From positions 1 to 5,505 of the forward strand of contig DKCU01000120.1 of NCBI GenBank assembly GCA_002451555.1: 5,505 nt of DNA. The letters are read 5' to 3'. The notes beneath the pieces are model-generated. The model was given only the letters and a program-made list of their open reading frames with translations, did not search any database and was not told where the DNA came from. The position numbers and the translations under genes are program-made. Below are positions 1 to 5,505 of the stretch, piece by piece. The stretch is from Candidatus Segatella albertsiae. Its GTDB lineage: Bacteria > Bacteroidota > Bacteroidia > Bacteroidales > Bacteroidaceae. The stretch's first letter is position 1. Every line of letters begins with the position of its first letter.

Positions 1-811
1 TTGTCGAATCCTTCTTTACAGAATCAGTTTTAATGCTGACAGAATCAACTAAAGTATAATTTGGTAATTCCATTTTGCTCGGACTTGTCGTTGTTGCCAT
101 TATATTCTTATTTGTTACAGATAATGAGGTATTTGCCTGCTCTGTTTTGTGCTTGATAGTATGCTTCCCCTTGGCATTGTTTACCTTGGCAATAGGAAGT
201 TGCTCCTTTTCCGTGCCCTTCTTCCAAAATAGGTACTTGTATATAGGTATGCTGACGAGGAGTATGGAAATAATAGCAAGCATACGCCTACTAATCATGT
301 TGCGCAACAACACCTTTGCTCTTGTAAGTTGTGACGATGAACTGTGTGGCTCTATACCGAGCTTTTCTGCAATTTCTTTATGTGAGAATCCGTCAATGAC
401 AGCCATTCTGAACACTTTGCGGTATCCAGAAGGTAATTGGTCGATGATTTCAAGAAGTTCTTTTTCTACCAACTTGTAATCTGCAGATAATGAACTTTCT
501 ACATCAAACCCATCTTCAATCGCAGAGAAGGGAACCATCTGATTTTTACGCTTTCTCTCTAAATATCTTAAAGATACGTTTTTAGTAATGGCAATAATCC
601 ATTCTCCAAATTTGGAAGCATCTTTTAGCTTTCCTAAAGAATAATAAGCACGTATAAACGATTCTTGGACGAGGTCACTCACCGTGTCCTCGTCCTCTTG
701 GGTAATCCTTATACAAACATTTCTCATTCTTTGAGAATATGCTTCGTAAATCGTTTTTAAAGCGTCAGTATCTCCAGCTTTAATTCTTTCAATTAGCTTT
801 TCTATCTTCAT
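1..811 (-). CDS. ECF-type RNA polymerase sigma factor with fused transmembrane C-terminal extension (partial, 3' end beyond the left edge)
   Basis: Reading leftward from the ATG at 811-809, the frame stays open for 270 codons to the edge. Residues about 10-90 match sigma region 2: an acidic stretch, then DLVQESFIRAYYSL (46-59) and EWIIAITKNVSLRYLERKRK (70-89). Residues about 115-172 match region 4, with QLPSGYRKVF (125-134) and the helix-turn-helix GFSHKEIAEKLGIEPHSSSS (141-160), then QLTRAK. This would direct core RNA polymerase to a set of promoters. Ordinary ECF factors end near here. This one continues through RNMISRR into a hydrophobic helix (about 177-196) and a Lys/Ser/Thr-rich tail. 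The basic residues before the helix predict a cytoplasmic sigma part and a periplasmic tail. No separate anti-sigma gene is visible, but the left flank is missing. The gene is clearly richer in A+T than the others. Its own promoter could not be assigned with confidence. The sigma identity is secure; the full length and the function of the tail are unknown. Confidence 0.9.
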   Translation of the reverse strand, partial: MKIEKLIERIKAGDTDALKTIYEAYSQRMRNVCIRITQEDEDTVSDLVQESFIRAYYSLGKLKDASKFGEWIIAITKNVSLRYLERKRKNQMVPFSAIEDGFDVESSLSADYKLVEKELLEIIDQLPSGYRKVFRMAVIDGFSHKEIAEKLGIEPHSSSSQLTRAKVLLRNMISRRMLAIISILLVSIPIYKYLFWKKGTEKEQLPIAKVNNAKGKHTIKHKTEQANTSLSVTNKNIMATTTSPSKMELPNYTLVDSVSIKTDSVKKDST

Positions 812-964
812 ATTGGATGTGCGAGATTATACACATTACATATAAGATACGTGAAAAATCGAAAAGACTGCATAAAGAATAGTTAAAATCATAAAAACTA
901 GCTCTGGCAGAACCTCATCAATTCGTTCGAACTTTGGCATTATCAGAAGAAAAATAGTTGAAAG

Positions 965-997
965 TTTGGTGATATGGAGATTTTTGTGTTACTTTGC
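965..997 (+). promoter_or_regulatory. Bacteroidota-type promoter for the DUF3626-like gene
   Basis: TTTG at 965-968 (the -33 box) is followed after 21 bases by TACTTTGC at 990-997, which matches the TAnnTTTG (-7) consensus known from Bacteroides. Transcription would begin near 1001 and give a leader of about 75 bases before the ATG at 1076. The match and spacing are read directly from the sequence; activity is inferred. Confidence 0.6.
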
Positions 998-1008
998 ATT
1001 TGAAAGCA

Positions 1009-1040
1009 TAACCGAGACTAGAAATTCCAAGCTTCGGTTG
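1009..1040 (+). other. Possible weak hairpin in the 5' leader of the DUF3626-like gene
   Basis: AACCGA at 1010-1015 pairs with TCGGTT at 1034-1039. G-U pairs on both sides could lengthen the stem to eight pairs around a 16-base loop. It lies just after the predicted transcription start and is followed by an A/T-rich run up to the ATG. It has no U-tract and does not resemble a riboswitch known to me. A chance repeat is quite possible. Confidence 0.25.
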
Positions 1041-1075
1041 TTAAATATAAAATAGCATATTAAAACCAGAGCAAT

Positions 1076-1909
1076 ATGGATACACCGAAATCACTGCGTG
1101 CGTTGGCGGCTCATCAGTCAGCCTACCAAGAACTTCTTCGCCAGCAACCTTATTACAAGATGGTGGCACCTATCGTCGAGGGATTTCTCCGACAGATTAT
1201 CAATCATGGGGCATTCTATATCCGTGTACACGTTTCGTCTTTGGAAGGCATTCTGGAGTCGAAGCGCATCAAGAGTGTGATGGAGACGGGCACAGGGGCT
1301 ACCAATGGCGGCAAGGAAACCCGAATGGAGGCTGTTGAGGCTCTCTTCGGATGCAATGCCAACAAACTCTTGCCAAGCGAGTTCCCTAAATATGGCTTCC
1401 TCTCTCAGTCCGATGCGGTGAAAGACCTGTATGTCAACGGAGGCATGTGGTGTCAGTATGGCGATGTCTCTATCCAGCTCAAGAAGGAGCGTCTCTTCCA
1501 TCGCACCACCCTCTGTGTGGGCGATTCCGTCAATTTCGGTCGGTTTTATCAACTCATCCCTACGAAAGTGGATGATGTGAAGGCTACCTGTATCTGTGGC
1601 TTGGCTCACGATGGAGAGCCGCTGATGAAGATGGGCGACCCAGTGGCAGCCTATGCCCTCTTTGCCCAATGGATATTGGAGAAGAAACTCACCATCAATA
1701 ATTTTCCATTAATCGAAGAGGTGGCAAAGGATGCACCTCCCATCTTCGAATTCTTTGAGTTGCAATATCATGGCGACCTCGACATCACGCAGGATGTAGA
1801 GCGCATCGACATTGCCCCTTCCTCGCCAGAGGAAAAGGAGAAACTCCTCAAACTAAAGGAGAAATTCGAGAAGATTGGAGTGAAGATGTATATCTTGGAA
1901 CAGAGTTAG
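1076..1909 (+). CDS. DUF3626-like protein, possible ADP-ribosyltransferase-type fold
   Basis: This is a 277-residue soluble protein with no signal peptide or membrane helix. The start is the ATG at 1076, downstream of a good promoter. From memory of the family, four stretches resemble DUF3626 proteins: FYIRVHVSSLEGILESKRIK (47-66) followed by METGTGATNGG (69-79); QYGDVSIQL (127-135); HRTTLCVGDS (142-151); and FFELQYHGDLDI (226-237). The first resembles the start of DarT-like and other ADP-ribosyltransferase folds, where a His/Arg-containing strand precedes a 'SLEGIL' helix. Glu228 in ELQYHG would be the natural candidate catalytic residue. The C-terminus (250-268) is a charged helix. No function is established for the family as far as I know, so an enzyme activity on protein, nucleic acid or a small molecule is only an inference. 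It is transcribed alone, divergent from the sigma gene, and its TAG stop overlaps the stop of the convergent PAQR gene. Confidence 0.8.
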   Translation: MDTPKSLRALAAHQSAYQELLRQQPYYKMVAPIVEGFLRQIINHGAFYIRVHVSSLEGILESKRIKSVMETGTGATNGGKETRMEAVEALFGCNANKLLPSEFPKYGFLSQSDAVKDLYVNGGMWCQYGDVSIQLKKERLFHRTTLCVGDSVNFGRFYQLIPTKVDDVKATCICGLAHDGEPLMKMGDPVAAYALFAQWILEKKLTINNFPLIEEVAKDAPPIFEFFELQYHGDLDITQDVERIDIAPSSPEEKEKLLKLKEKFEKIGVKMYILEQS

Positions 1910-2562
1910 ATGTATTTCATCAGAATATCCCAGACGGCGATGATGTGGCAGATGCTACCAGCCAGCACGAAGAAATGGAATACGGAGTGCATGTATTTCT
2001 TCTTGTTGATGCTGTAGAAGACGGCACCTGTAATGTAGCATACACCTTCGGCGATGATCCAAATGACGGTAGCTGGAGTAACGGAGTCAATCAGCGGCTT
2101 GAAGGCGACGAGCACCGAGAGTCCCATGCCCACAAAGCAGAGCGTCTCTAGGTTGCTATGGTCTTTGAGCTTGGCGAAGCTCATGATGGTGCCTGCCACC
2201 GCGCACGCCCAGATGAAGATGAAGAGACTCCATCCCCAATAGCCTTGTTCGCGCAGGGCAATCAGCGTTATCGGCGAATAGGAACCTGCGATGTGCCAGT
2301 AGATGGCGGCGTGGTCCCATTTGCGCAGTCGTTCCTTCCATTTGCTCCAAGCCGAGATGGCGTGGTAAACGGTAGAGGCGATATACGACATCAGCATACC
2401 GAAGAGGTAGAGGATGACGCCGGCAGTAGCCCATCCGTTATGTTCGGAGAAGCACCAATATAGGAAGATAATGCCGAAGACGACACCCATCAGGATGCCG
2501 CCGGCATGCGACCAGGAGTTCCAAAGCTCCTCCTTGTGACTGAAATGTATTTTGAGTTTCAT
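1906..2562 (-). CDS. trhA: PAQR / hemolysin III family membrane protein (TrhA type)
   Basis: The protein has 218 residues, the usual length for bacterial members, and about seven membrane helices (roughly 20-38, 44-67, 84-103, 109-129, 138-155, 163-184, 192-213). Family signatures are present: EELWNSWSHAGG near the N-terminus (11-22), SxxxH in helix 2 (Ser63, His67), Asp83-His84 before helix 3, and HxxxH in helix 7 (His192, His196). In this family these residues build the zinc site of a ceramidase-like hydrolase core in the inner membrane. Bacterial members are linked to membrane-lipid and energetics homeostasis; the name hemolysin III is historical and not evidence of a toxin. The start ATG lies 51 bases after the ATPase gene on the same strand, with no terminator or clear promoter between them, so co-transcription is likely. 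No intrinsic terminator is evident after the stop, which overlaps the opposing gene. Confidence 0.93.
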   Translation of the reverse strand: MKLKIHFSHKEELWNSWSHAGGILMGVVFGIIFLYWCFSEHNGWATAGVILYLFGMLMSYIASTVYHAISAWSKWKERLRKWDHAAIYWHIAGSYSPITLIALREQGYWGWSLFIFIWACAVAGTIMSFAKLKDHSNLETLCFVGMGLSVLVAFKPLIDSVTPATVIWIIAEGVCYITGAVFYSINKKKYMHSVFHFFVLAGSICHIIAVWDILMKYI

Positions 2563-2613
2563 ATTGTTTCGTATCTTTTAGTTACACATTTGATAAGAGT
2601 ATTTTAGTCCCTT

Positions 2614-3735
2614 TTATGCTTCCTCCAACCACAGTTTCATCAGTTGGTCATCGATATAGTAGGTTCCTTGCGATGTGGAAACGAGATGGTATTCCAGCAG
2701 TTTCTTGATGGCACTCTGTACGCTGCTAGCCGAGCGAAGATTGTGTTTTTTTGTGAAGGCGGCAGAGGTGATTTGCTTGGCGATGCCATCCTTGGCAATG
2801 GCATATAGCAATTCTTTTTGCGGCAGGGTGAGACGGGAGAGTATCTCGCTGAACTTATGACCATTGTCCTGTATCAGCGATTGGATGATATGCTCCATCA
2901 TCGTTTCTTCTGCTTGTTGATGGAGGTCGGTCTGGTTGAATGCTTCGTGTATCACCTTTTGGATATAATAGGTATTGCCGCCAAAGGTATTATATACCTT
3001 GGCGATGGCTTCGGGGGAGATGTCTTTGTCGAACTTCTTGAACAGACGGATGGCAAACTCTGTATATTTGTCAAGGGGAATTACGTCTAGGTTCATCATG
3101 TCGGCACTATTATAGAAGGGATGTGCCTTCTCGGTGAACATCTTGGTGATGAGATGACGCTCGCTGCCTGAAAAGATGAAGTTGGCATTGCTGCATTTTT
3201 GGATGAAAGTGCGGAGAATGGCTTCCATGTTCTTTTCTGGATAATAGCCTATCTGCTGAAACTCGTCAATGGCTATGATGCACTTCTTGTCGGCTTGTTC
3301 CAGGCAAGCAAAGATTTCCTCCAGGGTGTAGAGTGGATTGGATATGTCACCCAGCGACAGATTAAAGGTCGGGGTGTTGGAAATGGGATCGTACCCAAAG
3401 CAGCCGTTGATGGATTTTAGGGTGTTGACAACCATTTTCATCATCTTAGTGCTGCGATGAGCCGCAAGTTCAAATACGGCTTTGCCTAGTTCGAAGGCAA
3501 ACTCGTGGATGCTGGAGGTGCGCAGGATGTCGATGGAAATGGTGATGAAATGATTCTTGATGGCAGGAGAGTCTAGGCAAAAGTCGATGAGTTTGCTTTT
3601 GCCTACACGTCTTGCTGCCATCAGCACGATGTTCTCCCCATTGGTCACCTTGCTGATGATTCGCTTTGCCTCTGCTTGTCGGTCGCAGAAATATTCGGGC
3701 TTGATATAGCCTGTTATGATGAAAGGATTCTCCAT
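2614..3735 (-). CDS. P-loop ATPase with C-terminal winged helix (archaeal-ATPase / STAND-like AAA family)
   Basis: This is a complete 373-residue protein. FCDRQAEAKRI (16-26) is the F-x-R-x-x-E-type box that precedes the nucleotide fold. Walker A is AARRVGKS (40-47). Walker B is CIIAIDEFQQ (152-161), with the catalytic-type Glu158. NFIFSGSERH (185-194) fits the sensor 1 strand. FGGNTYYIQK (251-260) corresponds to the 'GG-N/x-P-x-Y' turn at the start of the helical lid. Residues about 300-373 (LTLPQKELLYAIAKDG, then SAASSVQSAIKKLLEY-like helices and a YYIDD wing) form a winged helix that could bind DNA. Many such ATPases occur as multiple copies in Bacteroidota, mostly without a known role. 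The gene has its own promoter and an operator-like palindrome upstream, and the PAQR gene follows 51 bases downstream. No partner toxin, nuclease or transposase is adjacent, so defence or mobile-element roles are not supported. The fold is secure; the biological role is unknown. Confidence 0.9.
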   Translation of the reverse strand: MENPFIITGYIKPEYFCDRQAEAKRIISKVTNGENIVLMAARRVGKSKLIDFCLDSPAIKNHFITISIDILRTSSIHEFAFELGKAVFELAAHRSTKMMKMVVNTLKSINGCFGYDPISNTPTFNLSLGDISNPLYTLEEIFACLEQADKKCIIAIDEFQQIGYYPEKNMEAILRTFIQKCSNANFIFSGSERHLITKMFTEKAHPFYNSADMMNLDVIPLDKYTEFAIRLFKKFDKDISPEAIAKVYNTFGGNTYYIQKVIHEAFNQTDLHQQAEETMMEHIIQSLIQDNGHKFSEILSRLTLPQKELLYAIAKDGIAKQITSAAFTKKHNLRSASSVQSAIKKLLEYHLVSTSQGTYYIDDQLMKLWLEEA

Positions 3736-3784
3736 ACTTATATAGTCTTTGCTTTTTATCTGACGATTGCCTTGAATTTGTTTG

Positions 3785-3816
3785 CAAAGATAATTATTTG
3801 TTTTGAATTATGCAAA
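3785..3816 (-). promoter_or_regulatory. Bacteroidota-type promoter for the ATPase (and probably PAQR) gene
   Basis: Read on the minus strand, TTTG (3816-3813) is followed after 20 bases by TATCTTTG (3792-3785), an exact match to the TTTG / TAnnTTTG consensus. Transcription would start near 3778, about 40 bases before the ATG at 3735. The -33 box lies inside the palindromic element at 3807-3839, which suggests repression or activation at this promoter. Confidence 0.7.
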
Positions 3817-3839
3817 TTGCATAATGTAATTTGCATAAT
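3807..3839. promoter_or_regulatory. Operator-like inverted repeat overlapping the ATPase promoter
   Basis: ATTATGCAAATT (3807-3818) and AATTTGCATAAT (3828-3839) form a perfect 12-base inverted repeat with a 9-base spacer. A further copy of the half-site, TTGCATAAT, lies at 3817-3825. It makes a tighter palindrome with the left arm (9 + 1 + 9 bases, 3807-3825) and a direct repeat with the right arm at 14-base steps. Three half-sites across a -33 box are what one expects of a binding site for a dimeric or cooperative regulator. The regulator is unknown. The region is very A/T-rich, so chance contributes, but a 12-base perfect match containing the GC step is unlikely to be accidental. Confidence 0.55.
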
Positions 3840-3857
3840 ATTAATAAATAAAAATGG

Positions 3858-3894
3858 AAAAGCGGTTGCCATTGTGTTCATGACAACCGCTTTT
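3858..3894 (-). terminator. Intrinsic terminator of the helicase gene
   Basis: AAAAGCGGTTG (3858-3868) pairs perfectly with CAACCGCTTTT (3884-3894). One C/A mismatch and three more pairs (CAT/ATG) close a 7-base loop. On the minus strand the hairpin begins six bases after the helicase stop codon and is followed by TTTT, CC and a further T-rich run. It separates the helicase unit from the ATPase promoter. The A and T arms are symmetrical, so it could also act on plus-strand transcripts, although no plus-strand gene ends here. Confidence 0.85.
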
Positions 3895-3900
3895 ATCCTC

Positions 3901-5505
3901 TTATTCATAATGATTGATAGCTTCCACATACTCCCACAATTTCTTGTAGAACGGATGCTTCGTCATCGTGTCCTTGTTGCCGAGGATGATGAGCTTCATT
4001 CTCGCTCTCGTCATCGCTACGTTCATGCGGCGCAAATCCTTGAGGAAACCAATCTGTCCTTCATCGTTGGAACGAACCAGGGAGATGAGGATGACATCTC
4101 GCTCCTGTCCCTGGAAGCCATCCACGGTGTTCACGCTTATCAAGCGGCGATATGGCTTGAAGAACTCGTACTTCTTGATGAGCTTCTTGAGATATTGCAC
4201 TTGTGCACGGTATGGAGAGATGATGCCCACGTCGATGCTCTCGTTCAATACTCGCTGCTTACCGATTTTTGTGTAGTACTCGGCAAGGGTCAGGAGGGTC
4301 AACTCGGCTTCCGCCTTGTTGATTCGACCGAAACTTTCTCCCACGAATTGCTCCTTGAAGTTCAAGTCCTCACCTTCTTCAATGGTATCTGTAGGTTCCT
4401 TGTCAGAAGTGTCAATCCATGTGATAGGATGGTCGTAGTCGAGTACGCTGCGGTACTTGATTTGTGGCGCACTCTCCACTTTTCCTCCATAGAACCAGTC
4501 GCTGGAGAATCGCATAATCTCCTCGTTCATACGATATTGTATCCTCAGAAGGGTTACCACCTCAGGCTTGTTTTCGGCGATGCGCTCCATGAGAGTTTTG
4601 CCTAACCCTGCCCTTAAAGCGGCGATGCTCTTGACCGTAGGAGGCAACTGGCAGTGGTCGCCGGCAAGGATAACTCTCGATGCCCTGCGCATTGGGATCC
4701 AGCAGGCGGCTTCGAGAGCCTGGGCTGCCTCGTCGATGAAGAGAGTGCCAAACTTCATGCCTTCCAGCAAGCGATGAGCGGAACCTACGAGGGTGCAAGC
4801 GATGACACGTGCCTCGCCAAAGAGCTCGCTGTTGATGCGGATTTCTATCTCGGCGGCACGGCTCTTCAGGCGTTCCATCTTCTGATGGTAGTTCTCGCTG
4901 CCTTTCTTTCGGTTCTTGCGAAGTTCTCGGATAGCCTTGCGGATAGCCCAGAGTTGTGGGTAGTCGGGATGGCTCTCGAAACGACGCTCGTAAGTAAAGC
5001 CGAGCATCTTGTCGTTTACTCTCGTCGGGTTTCCGATGCGGAGCACATTGATGCCTCTATCTACGAGCTTTTCCGAAATCCAGTCCACCGCCATGTTGCT
5101 CTGTGCGCAAACCAATACTTGGCTCTCTCGCATCAAGGTTTCGTTGATGGCTTCCACGAGCGTCGTGGTCTTGCCAGTTCCCGGTGGACCGTGAACGATG
5201 GCAACGTCCTTTGCCCATAGCACCTCGTTGACGGCTCTTTCCTGGGTAGGGTTGAGCCAAGGGAACTTCATTGGGGCGAAATTGAACTTGCCTGCCTTCT
5301 GGGGCGAATAGAAGAGGTCGCGGAGATAAGCCAAGCGATTGTTCTTCGCCTTCATCACTCGGTCGAGTGCCTCGAACATCAGCTTATAGCTGGTCTCATC
5401 GAAGGAGAGTTGCACTCCGATGGGTTCGGTGGATTGCTGCAAGTCGAGCAAAGGGGCTGAGTCGGGTACGGTGATGACCATCCGGTCGCCATCCACATAG
5501 CTCAC
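3901..5505 (-). CDS. SF1B helicase, UPF1/IGHMBP2-like (partial, 5' end beyond the right edge)
   Basis: The last 534 residues are present. All helicase motifs are in order (numbered from the first codon in the window): Q-motif LNPTQERAV (84-92), motif I HGPPGTGKTT (105-114), Ia VLVCAQSNMAVD (130-141), II LFIDEAAQ (255-262), III GDHCQLPP (282-289), IV RIQYRMNEEIMRF (321-333), V VDGFQGQERDVI (461-472) and VI RRMNVAMTRAR (492-502). The DEAAQ motif II and the QYRMNEEI pattern place it with UPF1/SMUBP2-like 5'-to-3' enzymes that unwind DNA and/or RNA using ATP. A charged helical insertion (about 185-225) interrupts the first RecA domain, as in UPF1 relatives. Bacterial relatives are usually about 630-650 residues, so roughly 100 N-terminal residues are probably missing. 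The GTG at 5505-5503 is probably an internal valine codon, as SYVDGDRMVI belongs to the beta-barrel domain before the first RecA domain. A terminator follows the stop. The cellular role of the bacterial family is poorly known; a housekeeping role in repair or RNA metabolism is an inference. Confidence 0.95.
   Translation of the reverse strand: MSYVDGDRMVITVPDSAPLLDLQQSTEPIGVQLSFDETSYKLMFEALDRVMKAKNNRLAYLRDLFYSPQKAGKFNFAPMKFPWLNPTQERAVNEVLWAKDVAIVHGPPGTGKTTTLVEAINETLMRESQVLVCAQSNMAVDWISEKLVDRGINVLRIGNPTRVNDKMLGFTYERRFESHPDYPQLWAIRKAIRELRKNRKKGSENYHQKMERLKSRAAEIEIRINSELFGEARVIACTLVGSAHRLLEGMKFGTLFIDEAAQALEAACWIPMRRASRVILAGDHCQLPPTVKSIAALRAGLGKTLMERIAENKPEVVTLLRIQYRMNEEIMRFSSDWFYGGKVESAPQIKYRSVLDYDHPITWIDTSDKEPTDTIEEGEDLNFKEQFVGESFGRINKAEAELTLLTLAEYYTKIGKQRVLNESIDVGIISPYRAQVQYLKKLIKKYEFFKPYRRLISVNTVDGFQGQERDVILISLVRSNDEGQIGFLKDLRRMNVAMTRARMKLIILGNKDTMTKHPFYKKLWEYVEAINHYE

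Noticed and set aside
75..479. A 134-residue plus-strand open frame with a hydrophobic N-terminus
   Set aside because: It lies antisense to the sigma factor. Its hydrophobic look is a by-product of that sequence, and the minus strand has clear family motifs.
812..964. A promoter for the sigma factor on the minus strand
   Set aside because: Only imperfect -7 matches were found (for example TAGTTTTT at about 901-894), without a TTTG box at the right distance, so no site is annotated.
1118..1669. A 183-residue minus-strand open frame
   Set aside because: It is antisense to the DUF3626-like gene, has no recognisable motif and no promoter, and the plus-strand frame carries family-like motifs and a promoter.
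1076..1909. A DarT-type toxin of a toxin-antitoxin pair
   Set aside because: There is no adjacent macrodomain (DarG-like) gene. The neighbours are a divergent sigma factor and a convergent PAQR gene, and the similarity to DarT is limited to a short segment.
1906..2562. Reading the hemolysin III family gene as a virulence toxin
   Set aside because: The family name is historical. The protein has the seven-helix PAQR architecture and metal-site residues of a membrane homeostasis protein.
3676..4605. A 309-residue plus-strand open frame from the ATPase start into the helicase
   Set aside because: It spans the ATPase start, the promoter, the terminator and the end of the helicase gene. Its sequence shows no family motif and it is explained as antisense of the helicase.
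4654..5220. A 188-residue plus-strand open frame
   Set aside because: It is fully antisense to helicase motifs I to II, which are unmistakable on the minus strand.
2614..5505. An anti-phage defence island made of the ATPase and the UPF1-like helicase
   Set aside because: A strong terminator and a separate promoter divide the two genes, and no nuclease, methylase or other defence effector is present in the window.

Overview
The window most likely comes from a member of the Bacteroidota, probably a Prevotella/Segatella-type gut or oral bacterium. Two intergenic regions carry the promoter form typical of that phylum (TTTG, a spacer of 20 or 21 bases, then TAnnTTTG). None of the visible starts has a clear Shine-Dalgarno sequence; the leaders are A/T-rich. 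The protein families also fit the phylum. The genus is an inference; the sequence holds no rRNA or other marker gene.

Layout, left to right. (1) Positions 1-811, minus strand: the first 270 codons of an ECF-type RNA polymerase sigma factor that is open to the left edge. After the normal sigma region 2 and region 4 it continues into a transmembrane helix and a lysine/serine/threonine-rich tail, so it looks like a membrane-anchored sigma factor. (2) 812-1075: a divergent intergenic region with a good promoter for the gene to its right. (3) 1076-1909, plus strand: a 277-residue protein resembling the uncharacterised DUF3626 family, with features reminiscent of ADP-ribosyltransferase folds. (4) 1906-2562, minus strand: a seven-helix PAQR/hemolysin III family membrane protein (TrhA type), whose stop codon overlaps the stop of the convergent gene. 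(5) 2614-3735, minus strand: a 373-residue P-loop ATPase with a C-terminal winged helix, probably co-transcribed with the PAQR gene. (6) 3736-3900: promoter of that ATPase, a conspicuous palindromic operator-like element over its -33 box, and a strong terminator for the next gene. (7) 3901-5505, minus strand: the C-terminal 534 residues of an SF1B helicase of the UPF1/IGHMBP2 type, running off the right edge.

The genes form at least four transcription units: sigma factor; DUF3626-like gene; ATPase plus PAQR gene; helicase. They do not obviously form one pathway. The most unusual items are the membrane-fused sigma factor, the operator-like palindrome before the ATPase, and the possible ADP-ribosyltransferase-like protein. 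I see no CRISPR array, tRNA, rRNA, insertion sequence or integrase, and no convincing new multi-gene system. Every gap between genes is shorter than 300 bases.
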